Of a DNA stretch of 64,000 bases, positions 24,685-34,007 are shown one piece after another. The notes under the pieces were generated by a model, which was given only the letters and a program-made list of their open reading frames with translations, was not told the DNA's origin and ran no database searches. The translations under genes were made by a program, and so were the position numbers. Within the stretch, counting starts at the first letter, position 1; every line of letters starts with the position of its first letter. The DNA lies in contig NZ_SBIU01000004.1 of the NCBI RefSeq assembly GCF_004765805.1, positions 62,001 to 126,000 of the forward strand, given 5' to 3'. This DNA comes from Halorussus halobius. GTDB lineage: Archaea > Halobacteriota > Halobacteria > Halobacteriales > Haladaptataceae.

Positions 24685-26163
24685 TCAGTCGTCGGTCGCG
24701 CGCGGGTCGGGCTCCCGGACGGAGCGTCGCCCGCGTTCGATGGCGGTAGCGGTCTCGAAGGTGGATTCGAGCCACGCGAACACGTCCTCGGCGTGGACCG
24801 CGCGCTGGAGGTCGGCGACGCCCACGGGGTCGCGGGGGTGGACGAGCACGGCCTCGTCGCCAAGTTGCTCGCTCGCGCCCGCGAGTTCGCTCAGGACGAG
24901 CGCGCCGGGGTCGCGGGTCTGGGCCGCCACGAACTCCTTGGCGACGAGGTTCATCCCGTCCCGGACCGGCGTGACGAGCCCGACGTCGGCCTCCCGGTAG
25001 AGGGCCGTGATGCCCGCCTCCGGCAGGTGGTCGGTGAGCGCGAGTATCGGGGTCCAGTCGTCGGTGCCGAACCGGTCGTTGATGCGCTCTATTTCGGCGG
25101 CCACGCGGTCCTGCAGCCGGTCGTAGGCGTCGATGCCCGACCGGCTCTCGGTCCCCTTCTGGACGTAGGTCAAATCGCCGCGCCACTCGGGGGACGCCTC
25201 CCAGAGGCGTTCGAGCGCCGCGAGCCGCTCCTCGATGCCCTTGGTGTAGTCGAGGCGCTCGACCCCCACCGCGAGCGCGGCGTCGGGGTCGACGTCGTAC
25301 TCCTCGCGGAACGACGACCACCACTCGTCGGCGGCGTCGCTCTCGGCGAGTTCGGCCTGCCGGCGCGCGTCGATGCCCAGCGGGAACGCCCGCACGAAGG
25401 TCCGGCGTCCCCGGTAGGAGACGCTCCGACTCGACCGGTCGACGCGGGCGTCGGTCGCCGCCGCGACGCAGTCGAGGAAGTTCCGGCAGTACTCGTCGGT
25501 GTGAAAGCCCACGAGGTCGTTGGCGAGCAGGCCGTCGAGCAGTTGCTCGTACTGCGGGCCGGCCCGGAACACGTCCCACGACGGCCACGGGACGTGCCAG
25601 AAGTGCGCCAGGAAGGCGTCGGGGCGCTCGGTCCGAACCCGGCGGGGTGCCAGCCCGAGGTGGTAGTCCTGGAACCACACGACGGGGTCGGCCTCGACCG
25701 AGTCCAGCACCGCATCGGCGAACTCGCGGTTGACGTCGCGGTACGCCGCCCAGAACGCGGGGTCGGCCTCGACCTTGGCCGTGTCGAGGTGACAGAGCGG
25801 CCACAGCACCTGATTGCTGTACCCGCGGTAGTAGCCCTCGACCTGCTCGTCGGAGAGCCACACCCGCCGGAGGTCGTAGGCCGGGTCCTCGGGCGGGACG
25901 GCCACGGCGTCGTCGGGGCCGACCATCTCGCGGTCGGCGTCGCCGTCGCCCCAGGCCACCCACGTCCCCGCGACGCGCTGCATCACGGGGTCGAGCGCGG
26001 CCGTGAGCCCGCCGGCCGGTCGGTCGACGACGACCGCCCCGTCCTCGCGGTCGTGACTGTACGGTTCGCGGTTCGATACCACGACGAGTTCGCGGTCGCC
26101 ACAGAGGTCGGCGACAGCTTCGGCTGCCGATTCGGCGGTCGCCCCTGTCTCGTTCGAGGTCAT
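24685..26163 (-). CDS. otsA: Trehalose-6-phosphate synthase
   Basis: A 492-residue GT20 glycosyltransferase that joins UDP- or GDP-glucose to glucose 6-phosphate. Diagnostic segments are present in order: [17 protein letters not shown] (about 51-59), [11 protein letters not shown] (about 162-172), [28 protein letters not shown], and [12 protein letters not shown] near the C-terminus. A 25-residue acidic N-terminal extension precedes the core. Followed by otsB. Trehalose would act as a compatible solute alongside salt-in adaptation. Confidence 0.93.
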   Translation of the reverse strand: MTSNETGATAESAAEAVADLCGDRELVVVSNREPYSHDREDGAVVVDRPAGGLTAALDPVMQRVAGTWVAWGDGDADREMVGPDDAVAVPPEDPAYDLRRVWLSDEQVEGYYRGYSNQVLWPLCHLDTAKVEADPAFWAAYRDVNREFADAVLDSVEADPVVWFQDYHLGLAPRRVRTERPDAFLAHFWHVPWPSWDVFRAGPQYEQLLDGLLANDLVGFHTDEYCRNFLDCVAAATDARVDRSSRSVSYRGRRTFVRAFPLGIDARRQAELAESDAADEWWSSFREEYDVDPDAALAVGVERLDYTKGIEERLAALERLWEASPEWRGDLTYVQKGTESRSGIDAYDRLQDRVAAEIERINDRFGTDDWTPILALTDHLPEAGITALYREADVGLVTPVRDGMNLVAKEFVAAQTRDPGALVLSELAGASEQLGDEAVLVHPRDPVGVADLQRAVHAEDVFAWLESTFETATAIERGRRSVREPDPRATDD

Positions 26164-26567
26164 CCTGAAAGTCCCATCTCCCCCGGCGGACGGTCCGCCG
26201 TCGGTGTGTCGCTACAGCACGTTGACCGCGCGACCGGATAATGTAGTCGGCCGTTCAGGTCCGTTCACGAACGTTCGAGTCGCTCCCGAATCGCACATCT
26301 GCCGTCAGGGACCGCTTACGCCACCATAAGCTCCGCTTACCCCCGATACGAGGCCAGCCCCGGAGGCGATGGCGTGCAGGTAGCCCACGCAGAGAGCCCG
26401 CGTCGGACTGGCGGACGACGGACGCGACGGCCGGACCGCCGAGAATCACGCTCGGGGGAGCTGAAGCCCGCCCGAGGGCCTGAAATCGGCCGCGGAGCCG
26501 AATCAGTTTATTCCCCCTCCCCCCACCAACTCAAATTTTAAATACGAGGACGGGACGAAACTGCCTC
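26164..26567. other. Gene-free spacer between otsA and 26568 gene
   Basis: No gene is supported here. The interval contains the divergent promoter regions of otsA and the downstream membrane protein. The only clear signal is the A/T-rich TATA-like box at its right end. Confidence 0.5.
26536..26544 (+). promoter_or_regulatory. TATA-like box
   Basis: TTTTAAATA lies centred 28 bases before the ATG at 26568 within otherwise G+C-rich DNA, a strong haloarchaeal promoter candidate for a leaderless transcript. Confidence 0.65.
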
Positions 26568-27086
26568 ATGCCCGTTGTACTCGGCAACTACGACGACGTC
26601 GACTGTCCGCGCCCCGACCTCCTCGATCGCTCGGACGCGCTCGACCGATTTGAGTCCGACGACCGCGCCATCGAGGGGCTGCCCATCCGGCTCGTCATCG
26701 CGCTCGTGGTCGGCGTCGCCAGCCTCGGCGTGATGATGAACATGCTCTCGGGACTGAACGGCCTCACCGTCACGGAACTCGACGCCCGACCCTCGCCGGA
26801 CGTGGTCGGCCCCGACCAGCAGGACGTCGACGTCGCGGTCGTCGACCCGGACGGCGCGCCCGTCTCGGACGCGACCGTCGTCGTGACCAGCGACACCGCC
26901 ACCATCGACGGGACCGCGACCGCGACCACCGGCGACGACGGGACCGCGACCGTCTCGGTCGACCCGGAACTCGGCCCCAACCAACGGGAGGGGACGCTGT
27001 CGATATCCATCAAACCACCCGCCGGGAGCGACTACGCCGACGACCGCGAGAACACCGCGATACTGGTCCTGGAGGGCGGAGCCTGA
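26568..27086 (+). CDS. Membrane-anchored protein with Ig/transthyretin-like domain
   Basis: A 172-residue protein starting MPVVLGNYDDVDCPRPDLL. An acidic cytoplasmic N-terminus of about 40 residues leads into one membrane helix (about residues 41-62, LVIALVVGVASLGVMM). The exterior part, from about residue 75, has the carboxypeptidase-regulatory/transthyretin-like beta-sandwich pattern: DVDVAVVDPDGAPVSDATV...DDGTATVSV. The small pilin-like layout (short N-terminus, one helix, beta domain) hints at a pilus or secretion accessory, but no such genes are nearby. Function unknown. Confidence 0.75.
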   Translation: MPVVLGNYDDVDCPRPDLLDRSDALDRFESDDRAIEGLPIRLVIALVVGVASLGVMMNMLSGLNGLTVTELDARPSPDVVGPDQQDVDVAVVDPDGAPVSDATVVVTSDTATIDGTATATTGDDGTATVSVDPELGPNQREGTLSISIKPPAGSDYADDRENTAILVLEGGA

Positions 27087-27209
27087 GCCGGCGTCGACGC
27101 CGGAGTCGCCCCGCGAGTGGGCCGACGACGACCCCGAACAGCGCCAGCAGCGTCCCGACGACCACCACGGACGCGGTCGCCCGGCAGCCCGACGAGGGAC
27201 AAAGCGCCC

Positions 27210-27956
27210 CTACCCGTCCCAGTCGATCCAGTCGTGCTCCCAGCCGGTCCGGGACTCGCGAGCGCGCTCGGCCCGCTCGCGGTCCTCGCGGCGGGTCCGG
27301 TTGCGCTCGATGGCACCGACCTGCTCGCCCTCGACGAGCAGCGGCGCGAACGCCACGGTCCCGTGCGGGCGGCGCTCGGGTTCGCCGGCGTCCGCGCCCC
27401 GGAGGACGGTCAGCGACTGCTCGCCGGGGCCGAGCGGGACGACCAGTCGGCCGTCGGGCGCGAGCTGGTCGACCAGCGCTCGCGGCGGTTCGGCCACGGC
27501 GGCCTCCACGAGGATGCGGTCGAACGGGGCGTACTCGGGCAGGCCGTCCGCGCCGTCCCGGCAGTCCACGAACACGCCCTCGTAGCCGGCGTCCGCGAGG
27601 TTGCGCCGGGCCGCCAGCACCACGGGCCGGGTGATGTCGACGGCGTGGACGTTTCGCTCGCCGACGATCTCCGCGAGCACCGCCGGCGTGTAGCCCACGC
27701 CGGCACCGACGACCAGCACCGAGTCGCCCGCGTCGGCGTCGAGGGCCTCCAGCAGGCGGGCCGCCGCGCTGGGCGCGAGCACGCGCGTCCCCCGGTGTTC
27801 GAACGACCGGTCGGCGTAGGCCAGTCGGTCGTCCTCGACGAACTCGTGGCGCGGGACCGCCCGCATCGCGGCGCTGACGCTCTCGCTCGACAGACACCCC
27901 TTCGATGGGTGCTGGAGGCTGTCGACCATGTCGTCGCGCAACACCGCGAGGTCCAT
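27210..27956 (-). CDS. Divergent protein-L-isoaspartate methyltransferase-like protein
   Basis: A 248-residue SAM methyltransferase related to Pcm at 28919. It keeps AVPRHEFV and the SAM-binding VLVVGAGVGYTPAVLAE, but the canonical substrate-site motif (GSDQTISAP in the neighbour) is replaced by EHRGTRVLAP around residues 52-61, so the Ser/Thr-Ile-Ser residues that bind isoaspartate are lost. The C-terminus also has a basic/acidic extension of about 40 residues. It may methylate another target. The start is the ATG ending at 27956; the three methyltransferase genes here are head-to-tail with short gaps. Confidence 0.8.
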   Translation of the reverse strand: MDLAVLRDDMVDSLQHPSKGCLSSESVSAAMRAVPRHEFVEDDRLAYADRSFEHRGTRVLAPSAAARLLEALDADAGDSVLVVGAGVGYTPAVLAEIVGERNVHAVDITRPVVLAARRNLADAGYEGVFVDCRDGADGLPEYAPFDRILVEAAVAEPPRALVDQLAPDGRLVVPLGPGEQSLTVLRGADAGEPERRPHGTVAFAPLLVEGEQVGAIERNRTRREDRERAERARESRTGWEHDWIDWDG

Positions 27957-27982
27957 ACCGCCACCGTGGCAGCCGAGCAACT

Positions 27983-28894
27983 TCAATTGCGCGGCCGCCG
28001 TCCGGCGATTATCTGGTCGCTGACACCCGGAACGTCGCGTATCTCGACGTCCTCGAATCCGGCGTCGGCGAGCCAGTCGGTGAACTGGGCCTCGGTGTAC
28101 GTCTCGCCCTGCCCGTTCATGGCGAACACGTGCGCGCCGAACAGGGCGGCGTCCTCGGCGCGGCCCCGAACGAAGTCCGTGAGGACGAGCGAGCCGCCGG
28201 GGTTCAACGCGTCGTACGCGTTCGCGACCAACGCTCGGGTCCCCCCGGGACCGAGCGCGTGGGCGACCCGCGAGCAGAACACGAGGTCGAACCCGCCGGG
28301 GAGGTCGTCGGTCGCGTCGCCCGCAACGAGTTCGACGGGTTCGCCCGCGAGGAGGTCCCGGTCGATATCGACGACGTCGGGGCGGTCGAGCAGCGTCACG
28401 TCCAACCCGCGTCGGGCGAACTCCGTGCTGGTGAGCCCCGGCCCGCCGCCCACGTCGAGGACGCGCTCGGCGTCGGGGTTCCGGCGGACGGCGGCGGTCA
28501 CGACCGCTCGCACGTCGGCCTCGTCCCGGGCCGCCATCCCGCCGACGTAGTGGTCGGTCCAGTCGTCGTGGAGGTCGGGCGGGTCGCCGGTCCGCATGGT
28601 CTCGGGGAGCTGGAGCCAGAACTCCACGCTGTCGAGGGTGAGGGGTGCGTGACCGATAGAGCGCACGTCGGCCGTCGCGAGGAACCCGAGCGCTCGGTTG
28701 GTCGGCTCGTACTCGCCGTCGACCGGCTGGAGGTAGCCGAGTTCCGCCATCGCGTCGAGGACGACGCGGGCCGCGCGCTCGGTCACGCCGGTCGCCTCGG
28801 CGACCTCCTCGGGAGTGCCGGCGTCGGTCGTGACCGCGTCGAGCAGTCCCGTCTCGCGGGCCGCGCGCAGGAGGAGCGCTTCGCGGTAGTCCAT
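27983..28894 (-). CDS. O-methyltransferase-like protein with winged-helix dimerisation domain
   Basis: A 303-residue protein of the methyltransferase_2 type used on small molecules. An N-terminal winged-helix/dimerisation region (ALLLRAARETGLLDAV, then TPEEVAEATGVTERAARVVLDAMAELGYL) is followed by the SAM domain with VLDVGGGPGLTSTEFARRG near residue 145 and a C-terminal FVFS-like DLVFCSRVAHALGPGG. The substrate is unknown. It sits between two Pcm-family genes on the same strand with gaps of about 25 bases, suggesting one transcript. Confidence 0.82.
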   Translation of the reverse strand: MDYREALLLRAARETGLLDAVTTDAGTPEEVAEATGVTERAARVVLDAMAELGYLQPVDGEYEPTNRALGFLATADVRSIGHAPLTLDSVEFWLQLPETMRTGDPPDLHDDWTDHYVGGMAARDEADVRAVVTAAVRRNPDAERVLDVGGGPGLTSTEFARRGLDVTLLDRPDVVDIDRDLLAGEPVELVAGDATDDLPGGFDLVFCSRVAHALGPGGTRALVANAYDALNPGGSLVLTDFVRGRAEDAALFGAHVFAMNGQGETYTEAQFTDWLADAGFEDVEIRDVPGVSDQIIAGRRPRN

Positions 28895-28918
28895 ACGGGA
28901 GGTGCGGCCGGCCGGCGC

Positions 28919-29644
28919 TTAATCCCCCTGCATCGGGACGAACCGCACCCGGCCGTGGGGTTCGCGGTCGAGCGACCCGTCGGCGCGCCGGCGGGCGAAC
29001 ACGAGCCGCTGGCTCCTCGGGCGGTCGCCGGTTTCGAGGGGCGCGAGCAGACGACCCGCCGGGCGGACCTGCTCGACCACCGCCTCGGGGAACGCCCGCG
29101 CGGCGCAGGTCAGGTAGGCGGCGTCGTAGGGCGCTGGCTCGGGCCAGCCCTCGCGGCCGTCGCCGACCCGGACCGACACGTCGCCGTAGCCGAGGTCGGC
29201 GAGTCGCTCGCGGGCCGACGCCGCCAGCGAATCGTGGTACTCCACGCTGTAGACGTTCTCCGCCCCAACCACCTCGGCCGTGGCGGCGGCGTGGTAGCCG
29301 CATCCCGTCCCGACTTCGAGGACGCGCTCGCCGGGGTCGAGGTCGAGCAGGTCGACCATCATCGCCACCATGTGGGGCGCGCTGATGGTCTGGTCGCTCC
29401 CGATTGGCAGCGGACGGTCCTCGTAGGCGCGGTCCCGGCGGTTCGGCGGGACGAACTCGTGGCGCGGGACCGCCCGCAGGGCATCGAGGGTCGACTCGTC
29501 GAACTCCTCGCGGCGCGCTAGCTGGTCGACCATTCGCTCGCGAGCGCGCTGGTAGTTGTCATTCGGAGCGTCCCGATTCCCCTCACCGTCTCGCGAATCG
29601 TTCCGGTCCCCCGAACCGGAGTCACCTCGGTCCCCCCGAACCAT
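28919..29644 (-). CDS. pcm: Protein-L-isoaspartate O-methyltransferase
   Basis: A 241-residue repair enzyme that methylates isoaspartate in damaged proteins. The substrate motif GSDQTISAPHMVAMM is at about residues 82-96, and the SAM site VLEVGTGCGYHAAATAE follows at about 109-125. A hydrophilic N-terminal extension of about 30 Asp/Arg/Asn-rich residues precedes the catalytic part. It is the first gene of the three-gene methyltransferase run and lies six bases after the zinc-finger gene stop, so it is probably co-transcribed with it. Confidence 0.9.
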   Translation of the reverse strand: MVRGDRGDSGSGDRNDSRDGEGNRDAPNDNYQRARERMVDQLARREEFDESTLDALRAVPRHEFVPPNRRDRAYEDRPLPIGSDQTISAPHMVAMMVDLLDLDPGERVLEVGTGCGYHAAATAEVVGAENVYSVEYHDSLAASARERLADLGYGDVSVRVGDGREGWPEPAPYDAAYLTCAARAFPEAVVEQVRPAGRLLAPLETGDRPRSQRLVFARRRADGSLDREPHGRVRFVPMQGD

Positions 29645-29650
29645 GCTACG

Positions 29651-30304
29651 TCACCACGCCGACCACGCCGACGACGTCTCGTCGTCGCCGTAGAGTCGCT
29701 TGACGTCCTTGGCGACCGCCGCGTCGCCTTCCTCGCCCAGGGGATTGAAGTCGTACCCCGCGGCGTCGTCGCGGAGCGCGATGGACTTGACAGTGAACGC
29801 CTCGTCGCCGAACTCCTCGACCTCGCCCACCTCGAACTCGTAGTCGCCGGGCACGTCGACCTTCAGGCTCCGGGACTCGTCGCGCCGACCGTCGGTCGGG
29901 TTGACGGTGACGCTCACCCGGACGTTGTCGACCGCGCGGGTCCAGAACGTCTCGACGTCCGCGACGGTCGCCTCTTCGCGCCGGACCTCGTCGTCGAGCT
30001 GGAGGTCGGTGATGCGCACGACCATGATGGCCTCGGGCGTTTCGAGGACGAACTCCTCGCCGACCGCGACCGTCTCCTCGGGCGGGGCCTCGACGGTGGC
30101 GGTGAACGACTCGCCGTCCTGCGAGACCACCACGTCGCGCTCGACCTCCTCCTCGCGCTCGATGGTCGTCTTGTGGACGTGACTGCACTCCGTGCAGCGC
30201 ACGGTGACCTGACCGCTCCCCTCCGAGAGCACCTCGTGGACCGTCTCCACGTCGGGTGAACACGAGGGGCAGGTCGCCGGCACGCGCTCCGCTGTCTCGC
30301 TCAT
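29651..30304 (-). CDS. HVO_0476 family zinc finger protein
   Basis: A 217-residue protein starting MSETAERVPATCPSCSP at the ATG ending at 30304; the longer frame adds a Ser/Thr/Arg stretch not typical of the family. The N-terminal zinc ribbon has CPSC (residues about 12-15) and CTEC (about 37-40). The rest is acidic and beta-rich with no catalytic motif. Homologues are found across haloarchaea next to pcm-type genes. Function unknown; a nucleic-acid or protein-binding role is possible. Confidence 0.8.
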   Translation of the reverse strand: MSETAERVPATCPSCSPDVETVHEVLSEGSGQVTVRCTECSHVHKTTIEREEEVERDVVVSQDGESFTATVEAPPEETVAVGEEFVLETPEAIMVVRITDLQLDDEVRREEATVADVETFWTRAVDNVRVSVTVNPTDGRRDESRSLKVDVPGDYEFEVGEVEEFGDEAFTVKSIALRDDAAGYDFNPLGEEGDAAVAKDVKRLYGDDETSSAWSAW

Positions 30305-30362
30305 ATGCACTCGAATACGCACCGGGAGGGTAAAAGGGCGTGGAGTCGCGGTTCGGGCGAAC

Positions 30363-30707
30363 TCACTCCTCGAACGCGAAGTATCGCTCGTAGTGGTCCG
30401 CACACCCGGGGTTGAACGCCGCGCCGCAGTCGGGACACTCGTGGTCGTCTCCCTCGCCCACGAACTCCCTCGGGGTCAGTTCCGCACCGCACGCGCCACA
30501 CAGCACCGCAGGCTCCGGCGTCTCGACCGGCAGGCGCTCGGCGTCGTGGTCCGCGACGGCCTCGTGACACCGGAAGCAGGGGTAGTAGGCCTCACAGCAG
30601 GCGAATCGGAGGGCAACCACGTCGCGGTCGGCGTGGTAGTGGGCACACCGCGTCTCGGGGTCAACCTCGACGCCACGGACCGGGGTTCCGGCGACTTCGC
30701 GCTCCAT
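30363..30707 (-). CDS. CHY zinc finger protein
   Basis: A 114-residue protein with the CHY-type cysteine/histidine pattern: CAHYHADRDVVALRFACCEAYYPCFRCH near residues 21-48, then CGACG (about 70-74) and CPDCG (about 91-95), with a final C..HYERYF. About a dozen Cys/His ligands would hold two to three zinc ions. CHY zinc fingers occur in eukaryotic ubiquitin ligases and in small archaeal proteins of unknown role. Seven bases separate it from the aminopeptidase gene stop, suggesting co-transcription. Confidence 0.85.
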   Translation of the reverse strand: MEREVAGTPVRGVEVDPETRCAHYHADRDVVALRFACCEAYYPCFRCHEAVADHDAERLPVETPEPAVLCGACGAELTPREFVGEGDDHECPDCGAAFNPGCADHYERYFAFEE

Positions 30708-30713
30708 TCGGAT

Positions 30714-31658
30714 TCAGGGTTCGGGGAGGTCCACGACCTCCCCGTCCGCGTAGACGGTCGGCTCGCGGAGGATGCCGTCCGAGTGGATGGGGGCCTCGGT
30801 GTCGCCGCCGATGCTGGCGTCGTCGCCGATGGCGACGTGGACCGTCCCGCCGGCCTTCTCGTCGAGCAGGACCGACCCCACGAGGTCGGTGACCGCGACG
30901 TTGGTGCCGATGCCCAGTTCCGCGAGGTTGTACGCCGCGTCGCCGACCTCCTCGGCGGCCGCCTCGAACTCGGCGCGGACCTCGTCGTCGGAGATGCGCG
31001 TGACCCGCCCGTCCTCGACGTCGAATTCGAGCGTCTGGCCCTCGTCGAGCAGCCCGTGGGGCATCATCGTCCCGTCGACGACGTACGTACCGTTGGCGTC
31101 CTCGGGGCTGACGAACACCTCGCCCGCCGGCAGGTTCGAGAAGTCGCCCGACTCGTGGACGATGCCGGTGTCCTCGTGCCACTCGCGGTCGCCCGGTTCG
31201 AAGGTGACGTCGGTGCCCTGCGGCGAGGTGACCCGAATCTCGTCGGCCCCCGCGACCTGTTCGAGCACGTCGTGACAGTGGTCGGCGATGGACTCGTAGT
31301 CGGCGTCCAGCCCGGTCGTGAACACCTCCTCGGTGATGCCGGGCAGGGTCGCGCCGCGCGCCCCGGCCGCGTTGGCCTCGTCGCGGGCGCGGGTGTGACT
31401 CAGGCTCTTGGTGGTCGGCGCGAGGAACACGTCGCCGGCGGCCATCGCGGCCGCGACGGGTTCGGGCGGCTCCGACCCGTGGCTCTCGCCCGGCGGGAAC
31501 CGGACGACGCTGGCGTCGTCGGTGACGTCGCTGGCGACCGCGTAGAGCGCCTCGCCAATCGGCTGGCGCTCGTCGTCGGTCACGATGCAACACGACTCGC
31601 CCGCGTCGAGCGCGAGACACTGCTCGATGGCGGTCTCGGCCGCGTCTTCGAGGCTCAT
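30714..31658 (-). CDS. Aminopeptidase (M29-like / dihydroxypyridine-dioxygenase-fold)
   Basis: A 314-residue protein starting MSLEDAAETAIEQCLAL. The middle and C-terminal parts carry the metal-binding pattern of the thermophilic aminopeptidase-like family: DGTMMPHG (about residue 195), AELGIGTN (about 246), then EKAGGTVHVAIGDD and the final HSDGI that contain the usual Glu, His and Asp ligands. Many haloarchaeal homologues are annotated simply as aminopeptidase; the true substrate is untested. It precedes the CHY zinc finger gene in one transcription unit. Confidence 0.8.
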   Translation of the reverse strand: MSLEDAAETAIEQCLALDAGESCCIVTDDERQPIGEALYAVASDVTDDASVVRFPPGESHGSEPPEPVAAAMAAGDVFLAPTTKSLSHTRARDEANAAGARGATLPGITEEVFTTGLDADYESIADHCHDVLEQVAGADEIRVTSPQGTDVTFEPGDREWHEDTGIVHESGDFSNLPAGEVFVSPEDANGTYVVDGTMMPHGLLDEGQTLEFDVEDGRVTRISDDEVRAEFEAAAEEVGDAAYNLAELGIGTNVAVTDLVGSVLLDEKAGGTVHVAIGDDASIGGDTEAPIHSDGILREPTVYADGEVVDLPEP

Positions 31659-31810
31659 GGTCGGGTGGTGGGTCGGGTCGGGGTTAGGTTTTCCCTTCGC
31701 GGAATCGACGGGGCGTCCCCTCGGGGCCCGTATTCTTACTCGTCCGAGAGTTGTTTCGCGTCGTCGGCCCTCGAAACCGTTATGCGCGTCGGCGTCGCAA
31801 CGCCAACCAC

Positions 31811-32824
31811 ATGCTACGGGTCGGAATCAACGGCTACGGAACCATCGGGAAGCGCGTGGCTGACGCCGTGCGCGCCCAACCGGACATGGAAGTCGTCGGC
31901 GTCGCCAAGACGCGGCCCAACTTCGAGGCCGAGCAGGCCGTCGCGAAGGGGTATCCGCTCTACGCCGCCGTCGAGGACCGGGTGGAGCTGTTCGACGACG
32001 CGGGCGTCGAACTCGCGGGGATGGTCGAACAACTGGTCGAGGCCAGCGACGTGGTGGTCGACGCCTGCCCCTCCGGCGTCGGCGAGCAGAACAGCGAACT
32101 GTACGAGGCGTACGACACCCCGGCGCTGTACCAGGGCGGGGAGTCGGCCGACTTCGTGGACGCCAGCTTCAACGCCCGGTCGAACTTCTCGGAGGCGGTG
32201 GGAGCCGACCACGTCCGCGTGGTCTCCTGTAACACGACCGGCCTCTCGCGGCTCCTCGCGCCCCTCCGCGAGGAATACGGCGTCGAGAAGGCCCGGACGA
32301 CGCTGGTCCGGCGGGGCGGCGACCCGGCCCAGACCGGTCGGGGGCCCATCAACGACATCCTGCCGAACCCGATCACGCTGCCGTCCCACCACGGGCCGGA
32401 CGTCAACACCATCTTCCCGGACCTCGACATCGACACGCTCGGGTTGAAGGTGCCCGCGACGCTGATGCACGTCCACAGCGTCAACGTGACGCTCGACGAG
32501 GAAGCCGACGCCGACGAGGTCCGGAATCTGCTCGAAGACGAGTCGCGCGTCTTCGTCATTCCGGAGCACTTCGACATCGACGGCGCGGGCAAGTTGAAGG
32601 AGTACGCCCAGGACGTCGGTCGCCCCCGCGGCGACATCTGGGAGAACTGCCTCTGGGGCGAGTCCGTCACGACGGAGGGCGAGGACCTCTACCTGTTCCA
32701 GGCCATCCACCAGGAGAGCGACGTGGTGCCCGAGAACGTCGACGCGATTCGCGCCGTGACCAACAGCGCGGACGCCGCCGAGAGCGTCGCGACGACCAAC
32801 GAGGCGCTCGGGATGGGAATCTGA
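31811..32824 (+). CDS. gap: Type II glyceraldehyde-3-phosphate dehydrogenase
   Basis: A 337-residue archaeal-type GAPDH starting [18 protein letters not shown] at the ATG at 31811; the longer frame upstream is basic and unlike the family. The nucleotide-binding motif [11 protein letters not shown] is at residues 5-15 and the catalytic cysteine is C140 in [10 protein letters not shown]. The enzyme oxidises glyceraldehyde 3-phosphate to 1,3-bisphosphoglycerate, or runs the reverse step in gluconeogenesis, which is the usual role of the type II enzyme in haloarchaea. Confidence 0.95.
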   Translation: MLRVGINGYGTIGKRVADAVRAQPDMEVVGVAKTRPNFEAEQAVAKGYPLYAAVEDRVELFDDAGVELAGMVEQLVEASDVVVDACPSGVGEQNSELYEAYDTPALYQGGESADFVDASFNARSNFSEAVGADHVRVVSCNTTGLSRLLAPLREEYGVEKARTTLVRRGGDPAQTGRGPINDILPNPITLPSHHGPDVNTIFPDLDIDTLGLKVPATLMHVHSVNVTLDEEADADEVRNLLEDESRVFVIPEHFDIDGAGKLKEYAQDVGRPRGDIWENCLWGESVTTEGEDLYLFQAIHQESDVVPENVDAIRAVTNSADAAESVATTNEALGMGI

Positions 32825-32838
32825 GCGACGGTCGCGAC

Positions 32839-33108
32839 CTACTCCTCCGAAACGCTCCCGTCGTCCCGTCTGTCCGCCAGCCCCCACTCGATTCGGTCCC
32901 AGAGCCGCTCGTAGCCGTAGTACGTCCCGGTCTTCACGACGTTCGCCGCGACGCCGATGTTGAGCGCGTCGGTCGCGTCGCCGACGACCAGCCACGCGAC
33001 GGCCACCGTGACCGCGACCATCAGCAAGCGGTAGCACAGCGTCTTCACGACCGCGCGGAGTCGCGCCTGCTGGGGCGAGCGAGCGACGATTCGGCCGACG
33101 CGCCGCAT
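32839..33108 (-). CDS. DUF2061 small membrane protein
   Basis: An 89-residue protein starting MRRVGRIVARSPQQARLRAV. Two membrane helices (about residues 28-44 and 47-64) and the family pattern KTLCYRLLMVAVT...WLVVGDATDALNIGVAANVVKTGTYYGYERLWDRI identify DUF2061. Function unknown. It converges with gap, 14 bases from its stop. Confidence 0.85.
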   Translation of the reverse strand: MRRVGRIVARSPQQARLRAVVKTLCYRLLMVAVTVAVAWLVVGDATDALNIGVAANVVKTGTYYGYERLWDRIEWGLADRRDDGSVSEE

Positions 33109-33420
33109 GCGCTACGTCTCGTTCTCCAGCCACATAAAGTAACTAGTAACGGTGTCTTTTCGTGGATTTAGAAACTATATTCGGTTTCGTGGCGTGCGGC
33201 GTCCCCGACTCGCGCAACCACTCGCGGCCGACGCCGCTCGCGCTCGGTGACACTCGTCGGCAGTTCCGCGACCGGGACTGGTCGGCGGTTCCGCGACAGG
33301 CGTTCGTCGGCAGTCTCGCGACAGGCGTTCGTCGGCGGTCACGTGACTGGCGCTGGTCGCCGAGCGGCAACCACTCCCGGGTGCCAAAGGCTTTTGCTTG
33401 CATGCCCCCTACCTCGGCAC
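33109..33420. other. Gene-free spacer with tandem repeat upstream of hsp20
   Basis: No gene is supported. The interval carries the 25-bp tandem repeat at 33252-33351 and the promoter regions of the divergent DUF2061 and Hsp20 genes. Confidence 0.5.
33252..33351 (+). repeat. 25-bp tandem repeat, four copies
   Basis: Four contiguous 25-base units start at 33252, 33277, 33302 and 33327, each with the pattern .T.GTCGGC.GT..CGCGAC.GG; units 2 and 3 are most alike. A partial fifth unit follows. There are no spacers, so it is not CRISPR. Confidence 0.8.
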
Positions 33421-33822
33421 ATGCGACGAGACGACCGCGACGACCCCTTCGACGACCTCTTTCGGGAGATAGAGCGCATGATGAACGAGATGATGGGCGA
33501 GGACTTCGACATGCGCGTCGAGCGCGGGACCGGCGGTGGTTCGACGGGCTTCGGGACCGAGACCCACGTCGACGTCCACGAGACCGACGACGAGGTCCGA
33601 GTCGTCGCGGACCTCCCGGGCGTCGTGAAAGAGGACATCGACCTCAAGTGCGACGGCGAGGTGCTGACCATCAGCGCGGCCAGCGACCACCGCGAGTACG
33701 ACGAGCGGGTCCGGCTGCCCGCGCAGGTCGACGAACACTCCGCGACCGCGACGTACAACAACGGCGTGCTGGAAGTGACCTTCGAGCAGTCCGACGAATC
33801 GGCCGACATCGACGTGCAGTAG
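33421..33822 (+). CDS. Hsp20/alpha-crystallin small heat shock protein
   Basis: A 133-residue chaperone starting MRRDDRDDPFDDLFREIERM. A charged N-terminal arm with MMNEMM is followed by the alpha-crystallin domain (about residues 45-120): VDVHETDDEVRVVADLPGV, KEDIDLKCDGEVLTISA and the GVLEVTF motif near residue 116. It lacks the usual C-terminal I-x-I anchor, ending ADIDVQ instead. Holds unfolding proteins during stress. A tandem repeat sits just upstream. Confidence 0.9.
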   Translation: MRRDDRDDPFDDLFREIERMMNEMMGEDFDMRVERGTGGGSTGFGTETHVDVHETDDEVRVVADLPGVVKEDIDLKCDGEVLTISAASDHREYDERVRLPAQVDEHSATATYNNGVLEVTFEQSDESADIDVQ

Positions 33823-34007
33823 CTCGGCGAAAGGGGTCCGTTTCTACGGGGGGTCTATTTGGATGTTCCGACGGACAGGACGTGTGGCTTCGACCCGGTG
33901 TTCGCGTCACCGCCCGACTCCCCGTCCAGCTTTCGTTCCGACGCCCGAGTTTCGTGGTCGTCGCGCTGCCGAGTTCCAGAGTCGTCGCGCTTCTGAATTC
34001 CAGGGCC

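Noticed and set aside
31814..33133. A 439-residue minus-strand frame opposite gap
   Set aside because: It is antisense to a well supported GAPDH gene and its sequence has no recognisable domain.
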